Below are positions 48,497 through 58,378 of a DNA stretch of 64,000 nucleotides, piece by piece. The stretch is taken from NCBI GenBank assembly GCA_963742955.1, contig CAVUOA010000008.1, forward strand, positions 1,736,001 to 1,800,000, written 5' to 3'. Each line of letters begins with the position of its first letter. Within the stretch, counting starts at the first letter, position 1. The position numbers were made by a program, and so were the translations under genes. Below the pieces are notes generated by a model, which was given only the letters and a program-made list of their open reading frames with translations, did not search any database and was not told the DNA's origin. Source of the DNA: CAVUOA01 sp963742955 (GTDB lineage: Bacteria; Bacteroidota; Ignavibacteria; Tepidaquicellales; OLB5).

Positions 48497-50305
48497 ATGA
48501 AAAAAATTCTTACTATAACAGCACTGATTGCAATTTCTTATTTTCTTTTCGGTTTCAATTCAAATGAACCTGTATATATAAACAGTATTAATCCAAATAC
48601 TCAAATGATTACCGTTCCCGATGTAATGAATAAAATTAATGTTCTTGAAAATGATGCAAACGGCTTCCATAATGTAACGATGTCAGCAGATTCATTTCCT
48701 AATTTTCCGGGGTTCCCAAAACACGTTGCCGGAACAATAACCGAAGGCGGCGCGATATTCTGCAATATGGATTCGGACCCCGAACCGGAAATTGTTTTTT
48801 GCGCATCATATACTATTTACGCAATAAATCTTGACGGTTCAAACGTACCCGGCTGGCCTAAAACCGTAACTTCCGGTACAATTGGACTTGACGGAGCGCC
48901 TGCATTTGGAGATATTGACGGTGACGGTCAGGGTGAAATAGTAGCAGTTTCTCATGGACCGGCTTCAGGAGGTTATGTCTATGCTTTCAAAAAAAACGGA
49001 GATGCTGTTACCGGATTCCCGATTAACAACGGATATTGTACCAGAACTCCTGTTCTTGCAGACCTTGATAATAACGGAACATTGGAAATTATTGTTAACG
49101 AGCGTGTATCACATACAGTAAGAGTTTACAAAGGAGACGGAACGATGTTTCCCGGCTGGCCGCAGACCATGAACCATGTTCCAGCTTCAAGCGCTGCTGT
49201 TGGTGATATTACAGGTGACGGCGTGCCTGAAATTATTGCAGAGTCTTATAATTCACTATATGCATGGCACACAAACGGTGATACCGTTGCAGGATTTCCG
49301 TTTACTATGCCTAACGGAGATAACAATTCATATTCGTCTCCTGTGCTGGCAGATCTCGATGGTGATAATATTAGAGAAATAATATTTGGAACGCACGCTC
49401 TCAGCGGAGGCGGTTATGTTTATGCCTTAAAAAATAACGGGACTGTTATGACCGGCTGGCCCAAAATTACACCATACTGGATTTACTCCCCGCCTGCAAT
49501 AGGATATATAGATGGCGATAACGTACTTGATATTTCTGTAGGCGATGGAGGCGGTACTATCAGCGGAACACCTGTATTTAGTCTTTATGCATGGAATAAA
49601 AACGGAACTGCATTAACCGGATTCCCTGTTACCGGTCTTTGGGCAATTAATAATCAGCCGGTGATTGCAGATATTGACAACGATAACATGTCTGAGCTTA
49701 TAATAGATGACAATACTACAGAAAGCGGGCTGGGCAAATATCCGGCTTTTAACCATGACGGAACGCCGGTATCAGGATGGCCTGTTTACACAAGCGGAAG
49801 TACATCTTTCCGCACACCTTGTGTTCTGGATATTAACAACGACGGGATTCTTGACATAATTGGAGAAGGAGGGGAAGGGACTTATCCAACCGATTTTACG
49901 AATCTTTACCTCTGGAATACCGGTATGAATCTTAATATTCCAAAAACCTATAACGCTATGTGGCAGTATAATGCAAGGCATAATGCTGTGTTTGGCGATA
50001 ATCCTTTGGTAGGTGTAATAAGAAAAACATCGGGCATTCCCAAAGAATTTAAGCTTTACCAGAATTATCCTAATCCGTTTAACCCGTCAACAGCAATAAA
50101 ATTTGATGTGCCGAAATCCGGTAATGTTAAAATTGAAATATTTAATATGCTTGGGCAGAATGTTGAAACCCTGGTTAACGGAGATTATGTACCGGGTGGT
50201 TATACTGTGGTTTGGAATGCATTAAATAATCCTAGCGGAGTTTATTTTTATAGGTTAAACGGAACGGGTTTTACAGGTACAGGTAAAATGGTGTTATTGA
50301 AATAA
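48497..50305 (+). CDS. FG-GAP/VCBS repeat protein with type IX secretion sorting domain
   Basis: The 602-residue secreted protein starts with a signal peptide (MKKILTITALIAISYFLFG). The body has about seven repeats with a Ca-binding-like D-x-D-x-D/N-G loop: DIDGDGQGEIV, DLDNNGTLEII, DITGDGVPEII, DLDGDNIREII, YIDGDNVLDI, DIDNDNMSELI, DINNDGILDII. This indicates an integrin-like beta-propeller. The end (about 525-602) is a type A sorting domain with FKLYQNYPNPFNPSTAIKF and GVYFYRL, which directs export by the type IX system. Its ligand is unknown. It is divergent from the TPR gene. Confidence 0.92.
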   Translation: MKKILTITALIAISYFLFGFNSNEPVYINSINPNTQMITVPDVMNKINVLENDANGFHNVTMSADSFPNFPGFPKHVAGTITEGGAIFCNMDSDPEPEIVFCASYTIYAINLDGSNVPGWPKTVTSGTIGLDGAPAFGDIDGDGQGEIVAVSHGPASGGYVYAFKKNGDAVTGFPINNGYCTRTPVLADLDNNGTLEIIVNERVSHTVRVYKGDGTMFPGWPQTMNHVPASSAAVGDITGDGVPEIIAESYNSLYAWHTNGDTVAGFPFTMPNGDNNSYSSPVLADLDGDNIREIIFGTHALSGGGYVYALKNNGTVMTGWPKITPYWIYSPPAIGYIDGDNVLDISVGDGGGTISGTPVFSLYAWNKNGTALTGFPVTGLWAINNQPVIADIDNDNMSELIIDDNTTESGLGKYPAFNHDGTPVSGWPVYTSGSTSFRTPCVLDINNDGILDIIGEGGEGTYPTDFTNLYLWNTGMNLNIPKTYNAMWQYNARHNAVFGDNPLVGVIRKTSGIPKEFKLYQNYPNPFNPSTAIKFDVPKSGNVKIEIFNMLGQNVETLVNGDYVPGGYTVVWNALNNPSGVYFYRLNGTGFTGTGKMVLLK

Positions 50306-50310
50306 ATGGT

Positions 50311-50505
50311 TTAGTTCTTTGTTTTGTCCTGAACCGGCGTTTTCTCTATGCTGAAAGTATTGTTTTGATAGTTCTCCCGGGAAGTATTTTTATTATAATA
50401 ATTTCCCTGTGCAGCGAGAACGAAAACAAGCGAACAGCCGAAAAGAAACAGGAAAACCAGGATTTTTATTATTTCGTACTTAAAAAGCTTTATTATTTTT
50501 AACAT
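50311..50505 (-). CDS. Small single-pass membrane protein
   Basis: I do not recognise a family. The 64-residue product has a basic start, one membrane segment (about residues 14-34, IIKILVFLFLFGCSLVFV) and an Asn/Lys-rich soluble tail. It lies between two convergently placed secreted-protein genes, and a terminator stands just upstream. No clear ribosome site was seen, so it could be spurious. Confidence 0.35.
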   Translation of the reverse strand: MLKIIKLFKYEIIKILVFLFLFGCSLVFVLAAQGNYYNKNTSRENYQNNTFSIEKTPVQDKTKN

Positions 50506-50518
50506 AATAAAAGATAAA

Positions 50519-50543
50519 AACCCGCCTCAATTTGAAGCGGGTT
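50519..50543 (-). terminator. Terminator of the CxxCH secreted-protein gene
   Basis: AACCCGC and GCGGGTT form a 7-bp stem around CTCAATTTGAA. It lies 10 bases beyond the stop of the gene at 50554 and is followed on the - strand by TTTTATC. Confidence 0.8.
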
Positions 50544-50553
50544 CTTTATTATT

Positions 50554-51342
50554 TTATTTAACAAGCATCATTTTTCTTGTGGCAGTGTACCCGTCTGTTA
50601 TGAGTTTATAGAAATAAACTCCGCTGGAATAATTCACCGCATTCCACGATATTTCATGCGTACCGCTCTCAAGCCTGCTATCAAGCAGTGTAAGCACTTC
50701 ATTACCTATTAAATCAAATACTTTTACGGTTACATGTGAAGCCTTCGGCAATTCAAATGAAATATTTGTATTTGGATTGAACGGATTTGGATAATTCTGG
50801 TCTAACCTGTATTCTTTAACAGTTTGATTGGTCTTTACACCTTCAGGGACTGTAATAAATACCTTTTTGCCGGGTGCCCAGTTCCATGCAGGTGTACCCG
50901 ATGTTACAGTTGCAAATATTGTATCAATTCCCGGAGCTGACGGAGCAGTATAACTGAATGTCTTTGTTACCGTATGGTTTGACATACTGATAGCATGAAG
51001 GTGAGTAATTTCACCGCTTTGTAACTTCAAATCTGCAGAGCTTGGATTCGGATCAAGAGTTCCAAATTTTACAGCAATATCAACACCCGCTTTATTCCTG
51101 TTAGGGTCTGTTACTGTTATTGTATATTGAACAGTCTGCCCGGCAGTCACTGTATCGGGACCGCCGATTGCACCTGTAACGTTCGTGCTGTAAGTATGAC
51201 AGCTTCCGCAGCCCTGTGTTGTTGTCTTAAGAGTTCTTCCTGTGTACCCTGATGGATACGTATAAAGAAAGGCTGTTACAGTTCCTGCTAAAATTACAGC
51301 AGCAGCTGTGAAGTAAAGTTTTTTTGTAAATATTTTACCCAT
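50554..51342 (-). CDS. Secreted protein with CxxCH motif, immunoglobulin-like domain and type IX sorting signal
   Basis: The 262-residue protein has a signal peptide or anchor (about 1-27), then GCGSCHTYS, a single CxxCH of the heme c type (C45/C48/H49), followed by a beta-sandwich (about 55-175) resembling the reelin-like or choice-of-anchor V domains found behind such motifs. The end has YRLDQNYPNPFNPNTNISF and GVYFYKL, a type A sorting domain. It probably goes to the cell surface. Whether heme is attached cannot be judged, because a single CxxCH can also bind metal or form a disulfide. Confidence 0.82.
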   Translation of the reverse strand: MGKIFTKKLYFTAAAVILAGTVTAFLYTYPSGYTGRTLKTTTQGCGSCHTYSTNVTGAIGGPDTVTAGQTVQYTITVTDPNRNKAGVDIAVKFGTLDPNPSSADLKLQSGEITHLHAISMSNHTVTKTFSYTAPSAPGIDTIFATVTSGTPAWNWAPGKKVFITVPEGVKTNQTVKEYRLDQNYPNPFNPNTNISFELPKASHVTVKVFDLIGNEVLTLLDSRLESGTHEISWNAVNYSSGVYFYKLITDGYTATRKMMLVK

Positions 51343-51521
51343 ATTATCTCCGGATTGTGGTTAAATAGTTAGATTAGCTACATTTTTTGTGCCAAAGATT
51401 GTTAATGAAAAAAGGTGTTTCTTAGTCTGAATTTATCACATTGGGGAAATTCTCTACAAAAGAGTCTAATTTTGGGGATGTTCTACTGAATAGATTTTGT
51501 TATTACAATAATAAAAAAACA

Positions 51522-51556
51522 AAAAGCGGAAGAAGTTTTTCTCCTCTTCCGCTTTT
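51522..51556 (-). terminator. Terminator of the M16 protease gene
   Basis: AAAAGCGGAAGA and TCTTCCGCTTTT form a perfect 12-bp stem around AGTTTTTCTCC, 25 bases beyond the stop at 51581. It is followed on the - strand by a T-rich run. Confidence 0.85.
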
Positions 51557-51580
51557 ACTGTTTTATATTAAAATTACGTA

Positions 51581-54523
51581 TTAGTAACCGAAAACATCTT
51601 CAAGTGAAAGTGTTTTTACGTTTCCATATTTCCGGAGTGTTTTCATATCAATTTTAGTCTCATCTCCCAGTACAAGAATAGTATACTTACGGTCTTTTAC
51701 ATTTTCTTCCTGAAATTTTTTGATGTCACTCATGCTCAGTTTGGGAACTTCATCATATATTTCCTGTCTTATATCAAAATCGAGCCCTCGTTTTTTTGCT
51801 GCAAGATAGTCGAATAAAATAGACGCCTTCGTTGTACGTGTTGTTTTCAGCTGGTTTAATAAACTGTTTTTTGCAGCATCGAAAGTTATTTCGGATTCCG
51901 GCATATCATTTAAAATAGATAGCATGCCGTTCATTGCTTCGGGGAGCTTATCTGCCTGAGTTCCTATATATCCAATAACATAATATGAGTCTTCTTTTTT
52001 CTGCGGTGTGCTGTAGCTCGAAAACGTTGCATATGCAAGAGCTTTTGACTCCCGTAATTCCTGGAAAACTATACCAGACATTCCGCTGCCGAAATATTCA
52101 TTATACATAGAAATCAGCGGGGCTCTGTCTTTATCATATGTGCCGTCTTTGGAGAGGAAAACAATTTCTGCCTGAACCATATCTTTATAATTCACAAAAT
52201 AGACATTGTTTTCTGATGTGGGCAGTTCATCAAATTTTTCTGATACAGGAACGGGAGTAAGTTTTTCGGTTACCGTATGCTTTGCATTCAAAGCTTCTGT
52301 AAGCGATTCAGGAGAAAGGGGCCCATAGTATAGCACCATGTGCGGGTAATATCTCAGCTTTTTTAATATAGAAACAAGTTCTTCCGGCTTAATAGATTTC
52401 AGCTCTTCTTCACTCAGAATATTTGTATTAGGGTTCTTTGCGCCGTACTTACCGTAACTCAGCATAGCATTCCACAATATTTTATCCTGAGAGAGCTTAT
52501 CGTCCTGGCGCTCTTTTAAAACATCTTTTTCGAGGTCCACAAGTGCTGCTTCGTTCGGCTGTATATCCGAAAGGAATTCTTCGAAAAGCTCAAGCCCTTT
52601 TCCGAAATTATCACTCAATCCACCGAGGCTCACATATACCTGGTCTGTAGAACTGGATACCGAAAACGAACAACCGATTTTATAGAATTCTTCCTTCATC
52701 TGTGAAGGTGTGTATTTTGATGTACCTAGATACTCCAGGTAGCTTATAGCCAGACCAAGCTTTTTATCGGCATTTGTTCCGAAATCATATACATAATAAA
52801 GATTAAAAGTGCTGTTTTCTTTGTTCTCCACATAGTATACCGGGATTCCGTTGGAGAGATTCATTTGCTTTATATCTTTTTTGTAGTCAACAAATACAGG
52901 CTGAATTTCCGGCGCAGGTGTATTTACCAAATCAGTTAAAAACTTTGACTGTACGTCCCGGTTAACCTTTACAGGTGTAATAGCGGGCTTCTCGACCTTT
53001 TGTACATTTTTATCTTCACCTTTGCGTTTGTATGTTACAACATAATCATTTGTAAAGTGTTCGTTAGCATAGCTGACAATTTGTTCTTTGGTTAATTTAG
53101 ACATACGTTCGGTTTCAGTAATATATTCATCCCATGGTATGCCGTGAACAAAGGCATCAACAAAGGCGTGTGCTCGCCGCCTGTTGCTTTCCAGCGATTT
53201 TGTTTCTGTAAGTTTTGTGTTATTAATTATTGCCTCTGGCAGCCAGCCGGGGAAATCTCCTTTTTTAAGCTTATCTACTTCTGCCAGCAGTAGGTCTTTT
53301 ACTTCTTCCAGAGTCTGCCCGTTACGGGGTTTACCGTATAAAATGAATGCCGAGTAATCTTTCATATCATCTACAAAAGCGCTTGATTCCAGTACTTTCT
53401 GGCTCTGGTTCAGGTCAATATCAATCAATCCTGCTGTTCTGTTGTAGAGAATTTTACTTATCATGTTAATCATATCGGCATCTTTAGTTCCTGCTCCGGG
53501 GAAACGGTATCCTATAAACAGCTCTTCTGATTCCGGACCGAAAACCTCGTTTGTAACAGGTGAAACAATGGGCTTTTCGACCGGAGGTGTGTAATGCGGA
53601 ACGGGTTTTTCCGGCAGGGAACCGAATTTTTCATCAATTATTTTTATTGCCTCGTCCATATCAAAATCACCTGATAGACATATTGCCATGTTGTTTGGAA
53701 CGTAATAAGTATTATAGTATTCAATAACTTTTTTAATAGACGGATTCTTAAGGTTCTCGATTGTTCCTATAGTGGTTTGAGTGCCGTACTGGTGAGTAGG
53801 GAAAAGTTCCCTGTAAAAAGCCTCCCACAGTTTATTATCATCATTATCCAGTCCTATATTTTTTTCTTCATATACAGCTTCAAGCTCAGTATGAAATAAC
53901 CTCATAACCGGGTGACGGAAGCGTTCACCTTCTATGGTCAGCCATTTTTCAAGCTGGTTTGAAGGGATATCATTTGTATATACAGTCTGTTCAACAGATG
54001 TATAAGCGTTTGTTCCTTTTGCTCCAATTGAGCTCAGCATTTTATCGTATTCGTTAGCAATAGCATACTGCGAGGCGATGCCGGATACGCTGTCAATCTG
54101 GTGATAAATTTTTTTTCTTTCAGTTTCATCTTTTGTTTTACGGTAAACTTCATATAGATTTATTATTTGGTCTATGTATACTTTTTCTTTGTCATAATCC
54201 ATTGTGCCGTATTTATCGGTTCCTTTGAAAAGCATGTGTTCAAGGTAATGAGCCAGTCCTGTTGCATCGGCAGGGTCAAATTTACTGCCTGCCTTAACGG
54301 CTATGTAGGTCTGGATTCGGGGTTCATCTTTGTAAACGGTCATATAAACCGTGAGCCCGTTATGAAGAGTATATATACGCGCTTTGAACGGGTCACCATC
54401 GACAGTTTGATAAGTATACTTACTGCTCGTTACAGATTCCGTTTGTGAATATGTTCGTAATGTAAAAACAAAAAAAGTAAAAAGGACTAATAGAAATGCG
54501 ATTGGAATAAGCTTCCGTTTCAT
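51581..54523 (-). CDS. M16 family zinc metallopeptidase (insulinase-like)
   Basis: A 980-residue exported protease: signal peptide (about 1-27), then the first M16 domain with the inverted zinc motif H92-Y-L-E95-H96 in LAHYLEHMLFKGT and the third ligand region ELEAVYEEKNI. A second M16 domain without the motif (about 540-960) forms the closing half of the clam-shell. It degrades peptides in the periplasm or outer membrane. Full length and intact. The gene stands alone before the fibronectin-type lipoprotein gene. Confidence 0.94.
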   Translation of the reverse strand: MKRKLIPIAFLLVLFTFFVFTLRTYSQTESVTSSKYTYQTVDGDPFKARIYTLHNGLTVYMTVYKDEPRIQTYIAVKAGSKFDPADATGLAHYLEHMLFKGTDKYGTMDYDKEKVYIDQIINLYEVYRKTKDETERKKIYHQIDSVSGIASQYAIANEYDKMLSSIGAKGTNAYTSVEQTVYTNDIPSNQLEKWLTIEGERFRHPVMRLFHTELEAVYEEKNIGLDNDDNKLWEAFYRELFPTHQYGTQTTIGTIENLKNPSIKKVIEYYNTYYVPNNMAICLSGDFDMDEAIKIIDEKFGSLPEKPVPHYTPPVEKPIVSPVTNEVFGPESEELFIGYRFPGAGTKDADMINMISKILYNRTAGLIDIDLNQSQKVLESSAFVDDMKDYSAFILYGKPRNGQTLEEVKDLLLAEVDKLKKGDFPGWLPEAIINNTKLTETKSLESNRRRAHAFVDAFVHGIPWDEYITETERMSKLTKEQIVSYANEHFTNDYVVTYKRKGEDKNVQKVEKPAITPVKVNRDVQSKFLTDLVNTPAPEIQPVFVDYKKDIKQMNLSNGIPVYYVENKENSTFNLYYVYDFGTNADKKLGLAISYLEYLGTSKYTPSQMKEEFYKIGCSFSVSSSTDQVYVSLGGLSDNFGKGLELFEEFLSDIQPNEAALVDLEKDVLKERQDDKLSQDKILWNAMLSYGKYGAKNPNTNILSEEELKSIKPEELVSILKKLRYYPHMVLYYGPLSPESLTEALNAKHTVTEKLTPVPVSEKFDELPTSENNVYFVNYKDMVQAEIVFLSKDGTYDKDRAPLISMYNEYFGSGMSGIVFQELRESKALAYATFSSYSTPQKKEDSYYVIGYIGTQADKLPEAMNGMLSILNDMPESEITFDAAKNSLLNQLKTTRTTKASILFDYLAAKKRGLDFDIRQEIYDEVPKLSMSDIKKFQEENVKDRKYTILVLGDETKIDMKTLRKYGNVKTLSLEDVFGY

Positions 54524-54564
54524 CTTTTGTGATTTTGTTATATGTATTTTAATAAAAACCTTAT

Positions 54565-55668
54565 TTAGAAAATGTTTTTAGTTGTATCTGCCCAGCTAAG
54601 AAAATTTATATCTTCAACACCCCAGTTATTGATTATGGGTACTGTAACAGGGGAGAGGGGGCAATTTGAGAATTCGGCACGGGCTGTGTCACAGCCGTAA
54701 ATACCGAGAATCTCAACTCCGCTCAGAGACCCGACTTCCGGGTAAACTGCAATACGATAATCTCCCGTCATGAGCCCCGTAATCGTGTAATTTGCCCGGT
54801 AAATATTTCCTATATGTGTAATAGCAAGTGAATCCGAATTCACCGGAGTAAATGGCGGCCATTCTACAAACGCTCCAACCCTATAGTAAGAAGGCAGGGG
54901 TACAAAATTTGTATCTGCAAATGTTACTGTGCCGCTTATCGAATTTGGCATAGGTCCGTTCATTACTGTAAATGAAAACGGTGCAGACCATGGGCCCGTG
55001 CTTGCTCCGTTTGAATTTGATGCATTTACCCTCCAATAGTACCGTGAGTTTACTGCCAGTGTATATTGCGGTATCTGGTATTGAGAAACATAAATTCTTC
55101 CTGTATCTAATAACAGCCTGCTGAATGAAGCAGTATCTGATAATTGCACCCTGTAAAATTCTGCAGAATCGACATCATTCCAATCCAGCAGGGGAGCAAA
55201 TGGCTGATTTACAGAACCGTTTGGCGGTGAAATTAATACCGGGGCGCCCGGAGCTCCTAAAATTATTCTGAACCGCCATGTGCTGGACCACCCTGTGGTT
55301 CCTCCTGAAATTACTGCATTGACTCTCCAGTAATAATAGCTGTTGGTTGTTAATTTTCCATTAGGAACAGTGAGATTTGATGAATGAATTCCGGAGGAAT
55401 CCATAACCATTGTTCCTGCAAAATTTGCGTCAAGAGATACCTGCACACTGTAGCTTACAGCACCAGTAAAATCATCCCAGTCTAATACAGGAGTGAAAAA
55501 ATTCAGTGTCACTTCGTTCCCAGGGCTCTGAAGCTGAGGGGTATTGGGATTTTGGGTTGTTGTCGGCGGAGGTTCTACTGCCGAATCGTTTTTACAGCTT
55601 TGAATTGCAAGAACTGCGGTGATGGTTATAGCTGCCAAAATTAATAATAAAACCGATTTTAATTTCAT
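54565..55668 (-). CDS. Lipoprotein with two fibronectin type III-like domains
   Basis: The 367-residue protein has a lipoprotein signal with lipobox IQSC (C25). Two repeated beta-sandwiches follow: PQLQSPGNEV, FTPVLDWDDFTGAVSYSVQV and SYYYWRVNAV in the first; PVLISPPNGSVNQPFAPLLD and SRYYWRVNAS in the second. A C-terminal domain (about 245-367) starts SISGTVTFADTNF and resembles surface carbohydrate- or peptide-binding modules. Probably a surface binding protein; the ligand is unknown. Confidence 0.82.
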   Translation of the reverse strand: MKLKSVLLLILAAITITAVLAIQSCKNDSAVEPPPTTTQNPNTPQLQSPGNEVTLNFFTPVLDWDDFTGAVSYSVQVSLDANFAGTMVMDSSGIHSSNLTVPNGKLTTNSYYYWRVNAVISGGTTGWSSTWRFRIILGAPGAPVLISPPNGSVNQPFAPLLDWNDVDSAEFYRVQLSDTASFSRLLLDTGRIYVSQYQIPQYTLAVNSRYYWRVNASNSNGASTGPWSAPFSFTVMNGPMPNSISGTVTFADTNFVPLPSYYRVGAFVEWPPFTPVNSDSLAITHIGNIYRANYTITGLMTGDYRIAVYPEVGSLSGVEILGIYGCDTARAEFSNCPLSPVTVPIINNWGVEDINFLSWADTTKNIF

Positions 55669-55714
55669 ATATTAAAATAAGAAAATATTTTTATTATAAA
55701 TATTTACAAACGAT

Positions 55715-56770
55715 TTATTTTATTTCAAGCTTTTTTTTCAGTGAGTCAAGCTGTTGCTGAAGATTATCAAGATTTTTTTCTCTATCGTTAAGCTCTTGTT
55801 CCCTTATTTTTAGCAGCAGCTGTTTATCTGTAACATTTTTTTCCCAGTCAGATTTATCCCAGTACCCTATATCTTCGAAGTATCCTTTAAATAGGAAGTT
55901 GTGTTTTAAAGCTTCCATGTTCTGAGCAAATCCGAAAGAACCGTTTTCAAGATTTTTAGTTGTCATATTTGCATTTGTAATAACTTCTTTCAGGTTCCTG
56001 GCAAAAGCAGTATCGGTAAGAAGTGTTCCGACAATGCTTTGGGATGAGTTCATCTTATAGGTAATATCGGCAATATCGCTCGTGATATTTCTTATTTTAG
56101 ACGTTAGCTGTGTGATATCTCCCGAGATAGTATCTATGCTTGAGGCAACTTTTTTGATAACTATATTTACCTGACCGGTTGCAATTGCAAAACCGGTAAT
56201 AGTTGAATCCACGGTTCTGTACAGCTGGTCATTATTTACTAGCTGTCCCAGTGTCCCCTTACCGTCATTTACTTTTGCCACTATATCGGCAAGGTCAGCC
56301 GAAATTTTTTGTGCATTTATTGTGGATTCATTTAATGAGTTAAAAATATCGCTAATCTCCACAGGCTGAACCGATTTAAGCTCATCCCCGTCTTCAATAC
56401 TCTGTCCCCCCGGTGTGCCGGGAGAAATGCTGGCTATTTTGTTGCCTACCAGTCCTTCGCTTCCAATCGATACTTCCGAATCTTTTTTAATGAATTTTTT
56501 CACGTCACTCTGAATTAACATCGTAACCACAACTTTATTGGTTGCGGTTATTTCGATGTTTTGAATAGTACCAACGTTAATTCCCGCAAACCTGACTGAG
56601 TTTCCTTCAAGCAGCCCGCTTACGCTTGAAAAAGTTGTCTTTATTCTTATTGTAGAAGTAAACAGGTTCGATTTACTGCCAATATAGAAAATTGCCACAA
56701 CAAAGAAAATTAAGCCAACAATGATGAAAAAACCCAGCTTAATGTATTTTGATCTGTCTTTTTCCAGCAT
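55715..56770 (-). CDS. mlaD: MlaD-type MCE protein, lipid transport
   Basis: The 351-residue protein has one N-terminal membrane helix (about 12-33), then the MCE domain (about 38-115: TTFSSVSGLLEGNSVRFAGI, VGTIQNIEI, GSEGLVGNKIASISPG) and a long helical region (about 140-350) ending in a coiled coil (EQELNDREKNLDNLQQQLDS). MCE proteins form hexameric rings carrying phospholipid between the two membranes. It is the last gene of an mlaE-mlaF-mlaD order, 22 bases behind mlaF. Confidence 0.92.
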   Translation of the reverse strand: MLEKDRSKYIKLGFFIIVGLIFFVVAIFYIGSKSNLFTSTIRIKTTFSSVSGLLEGNSVRFAGINVGTIQNIEITATNKVVVTMLIQSDVKKFIKKDSEVSIGSEGLVGNKIASISPGTPGGQSIEDGDELKSVQPVEISDIFNSLNESTINAQKISADLADIVAKVNDGKGTLGQLVNNDQLYRTVDSTITGFAIATGQVNIVIKKVASSIDTISGDITQLTSKIRNITSDIADITYKMNSSQSIVGTLLTDTAFARNLKEVITNANMTTKNLENGSFGFAQNMEALKHNFLFKGYFEDIGYWDKSDWEKNVTDKQLLLKIREQELNDREKNLDNLQQQLDSLKKKLEIK

Positions 56771-56792
56771 AATGGTATTAAGTTAAATTAAA

Positions 56793-57549
56793 TTAAATAT
56801 TATTTTCAAAAAACCCTTTTACGAATTCATCATTTGATTTTTCCAGCTCATCATAAGTACCCTCTTTAAACAGAACACCGTCTTTTAATAAAACGATTCT
56901 GCTGGAAACCAATTTTGTACATTGCATGTCATGAGTTACAACAATTGATGTAACATCGTATTTTTTCTGCATCTTTACAATTAATTCGCTTATTTCTCTT
57001 GAAGTTACGGGGTCAAGACCCGTAGTTGGCTCATCGTATAAAATAATAAGTGGCTCAAGTATTAATGTTCTTGCAAGAGCTATTCTCTTTCTCATTCCCC
57101 CCGAAAGCTCCGAAGGCATTTTATCTATTGCGGTTATGAGTCCGACGCTGTTTAACACTTCTTCTAGCTTTTTCCGTCATTTTTTTTTCATCAATATGTT
57201 TTCCGGACCTTAATAACGGGAATTCGAGGTTGTCTCTTACAATCATAGAATCATATAAAGCCCCGCTCTGGAACAGGAAGCCGATTTTTTTCCTGACATC
57301 TTTGAGCTCAGTTTCATTCAGCTCTGAAATATTTTCACCAAAAACTTCTATCGAGCCTGAATCAGGATAAAGCAGGCCGATTATGCATTTTAAAATTACG
57401 GATTTCCCGGTTCCTGATTTGCCGAGTATAGTAACTGTTTCGCCTTTCTTAATTTCAAGATTTATATCTTTAAGAACAGTATTGCTGCCGAACGATTTAC
57501 TTATATGCGAAATGAATAATATTTTCTCGTTATCCGAATTCATTTCCAT
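56793..57549 (-). CDS. mlaF: MlaF-type ABC ATPase, frameshifted
   Basis: The ATPase powers the Mla lipid transporter. Walker A GKSGTGKSV is in the first part. The signature MPSELSGGMRKRIALARTL, Walker B LIILYDEPTTGLD and H-loop VVTHDM are in the second, which begins in another frame at about 57150 (VLNSVGLITAID). One indel near 57150-57165 joins them into about 251 residues, the normal size. The start ATG at 57549 directly follows the mlaE stop. Confidence 0.92.
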
Positions 57550-58378
57550 CTAAAAAATTATTGTCATTACCTGAACGTTTATCATATCAATTATAATTAC
57601 CAGCAATGAAGAAATAACAACAGCAGTATTTGCCGCTATGCCTACGCTTTCGGTGCCTTTTGTTGCATTGTACCCTTCATAACAGCCCACAACTCCGACT
57701 GCATACCCGAAGAAAAAAGTTTTTATTATAGATGGAAGTAAATCTTTTAATGTTATGCTTGAAAATGCATTTATGAAGAATAACTTAATGCTTGTATCGC
57801 TTGTAAAGCTGGATGCAAGGTACCCGCCAAACAGGCCAATTGCATTTGCATAAATTACCAGCAAAGGGAGCATAATAGTTGTTGCAGCAATTCTTGTCAC
57901 AACAAGATATTTAAACGGATTTGTCCCTGAAACCTCCATTGCATCTACCTGTTCAGTGACTCTCATAGAACCAATCTCTGCTCCGATACCCGAACCTATT
58001 TTTCCTGCAAATATAAGCGCGGTAATTACAGGACCAATTTCAAGTATTAATGCAAGGGCAACCATAGAAGGAACCAAGTGATTGGGCGCCAAACTTTGAG
58101 AGTGTCGGAATTGACTGAAGTGTAAGGGTTAAGCCAATAATAAAACCGGTGACTCCAATTAAAGAGAGAGATTTGTACCCGATTGAATAACACTGCTTTA
58201 GTGTTTCCTTAATTTCATACGGCGGAGAGAAAACTTCCTTAAAAAATCTAAACCCGAAAACCGCAAGACCTGCAATCCGCAGAAACAACGCAGCACTTGA
58301 TTCAGGAAGCCAGATTTTTTTTATTTTTACAGCGGTTTCCATTTTGTTGGTATTAGTTTTCTCTTCTAATGTTGACAT
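57550..58378 (-). CDS. mlaE: MlaE-type ABC permease, frameshifted
   Basis: The inner-membrane permease of the lipid transporter, about 275 residues. The first part has SLIGVTGFIIGLTLTLQSIP; the second has VPSMVALALILEIGPVITA, GAEIGSMRVTEQVDAMEVSG and GCYEGYNATKGTESVG, the conserved family segments. One break lies near 58075-58090. The start at 58378 overlaps the preceding gene by 26 bases; a later in-frame Met at 58342 avoids this and cannot be excluded. Confidence 0.92.

Noticed and set aside
51377..51394. A second sigma-54-like site before the CxxCH secreted-protein gene (TGGCAC-N5-ATGT on the - strand).
   Set aside because: The -24 box is perfect, but the -12 box lacks the essential GC, so it is probably chance.
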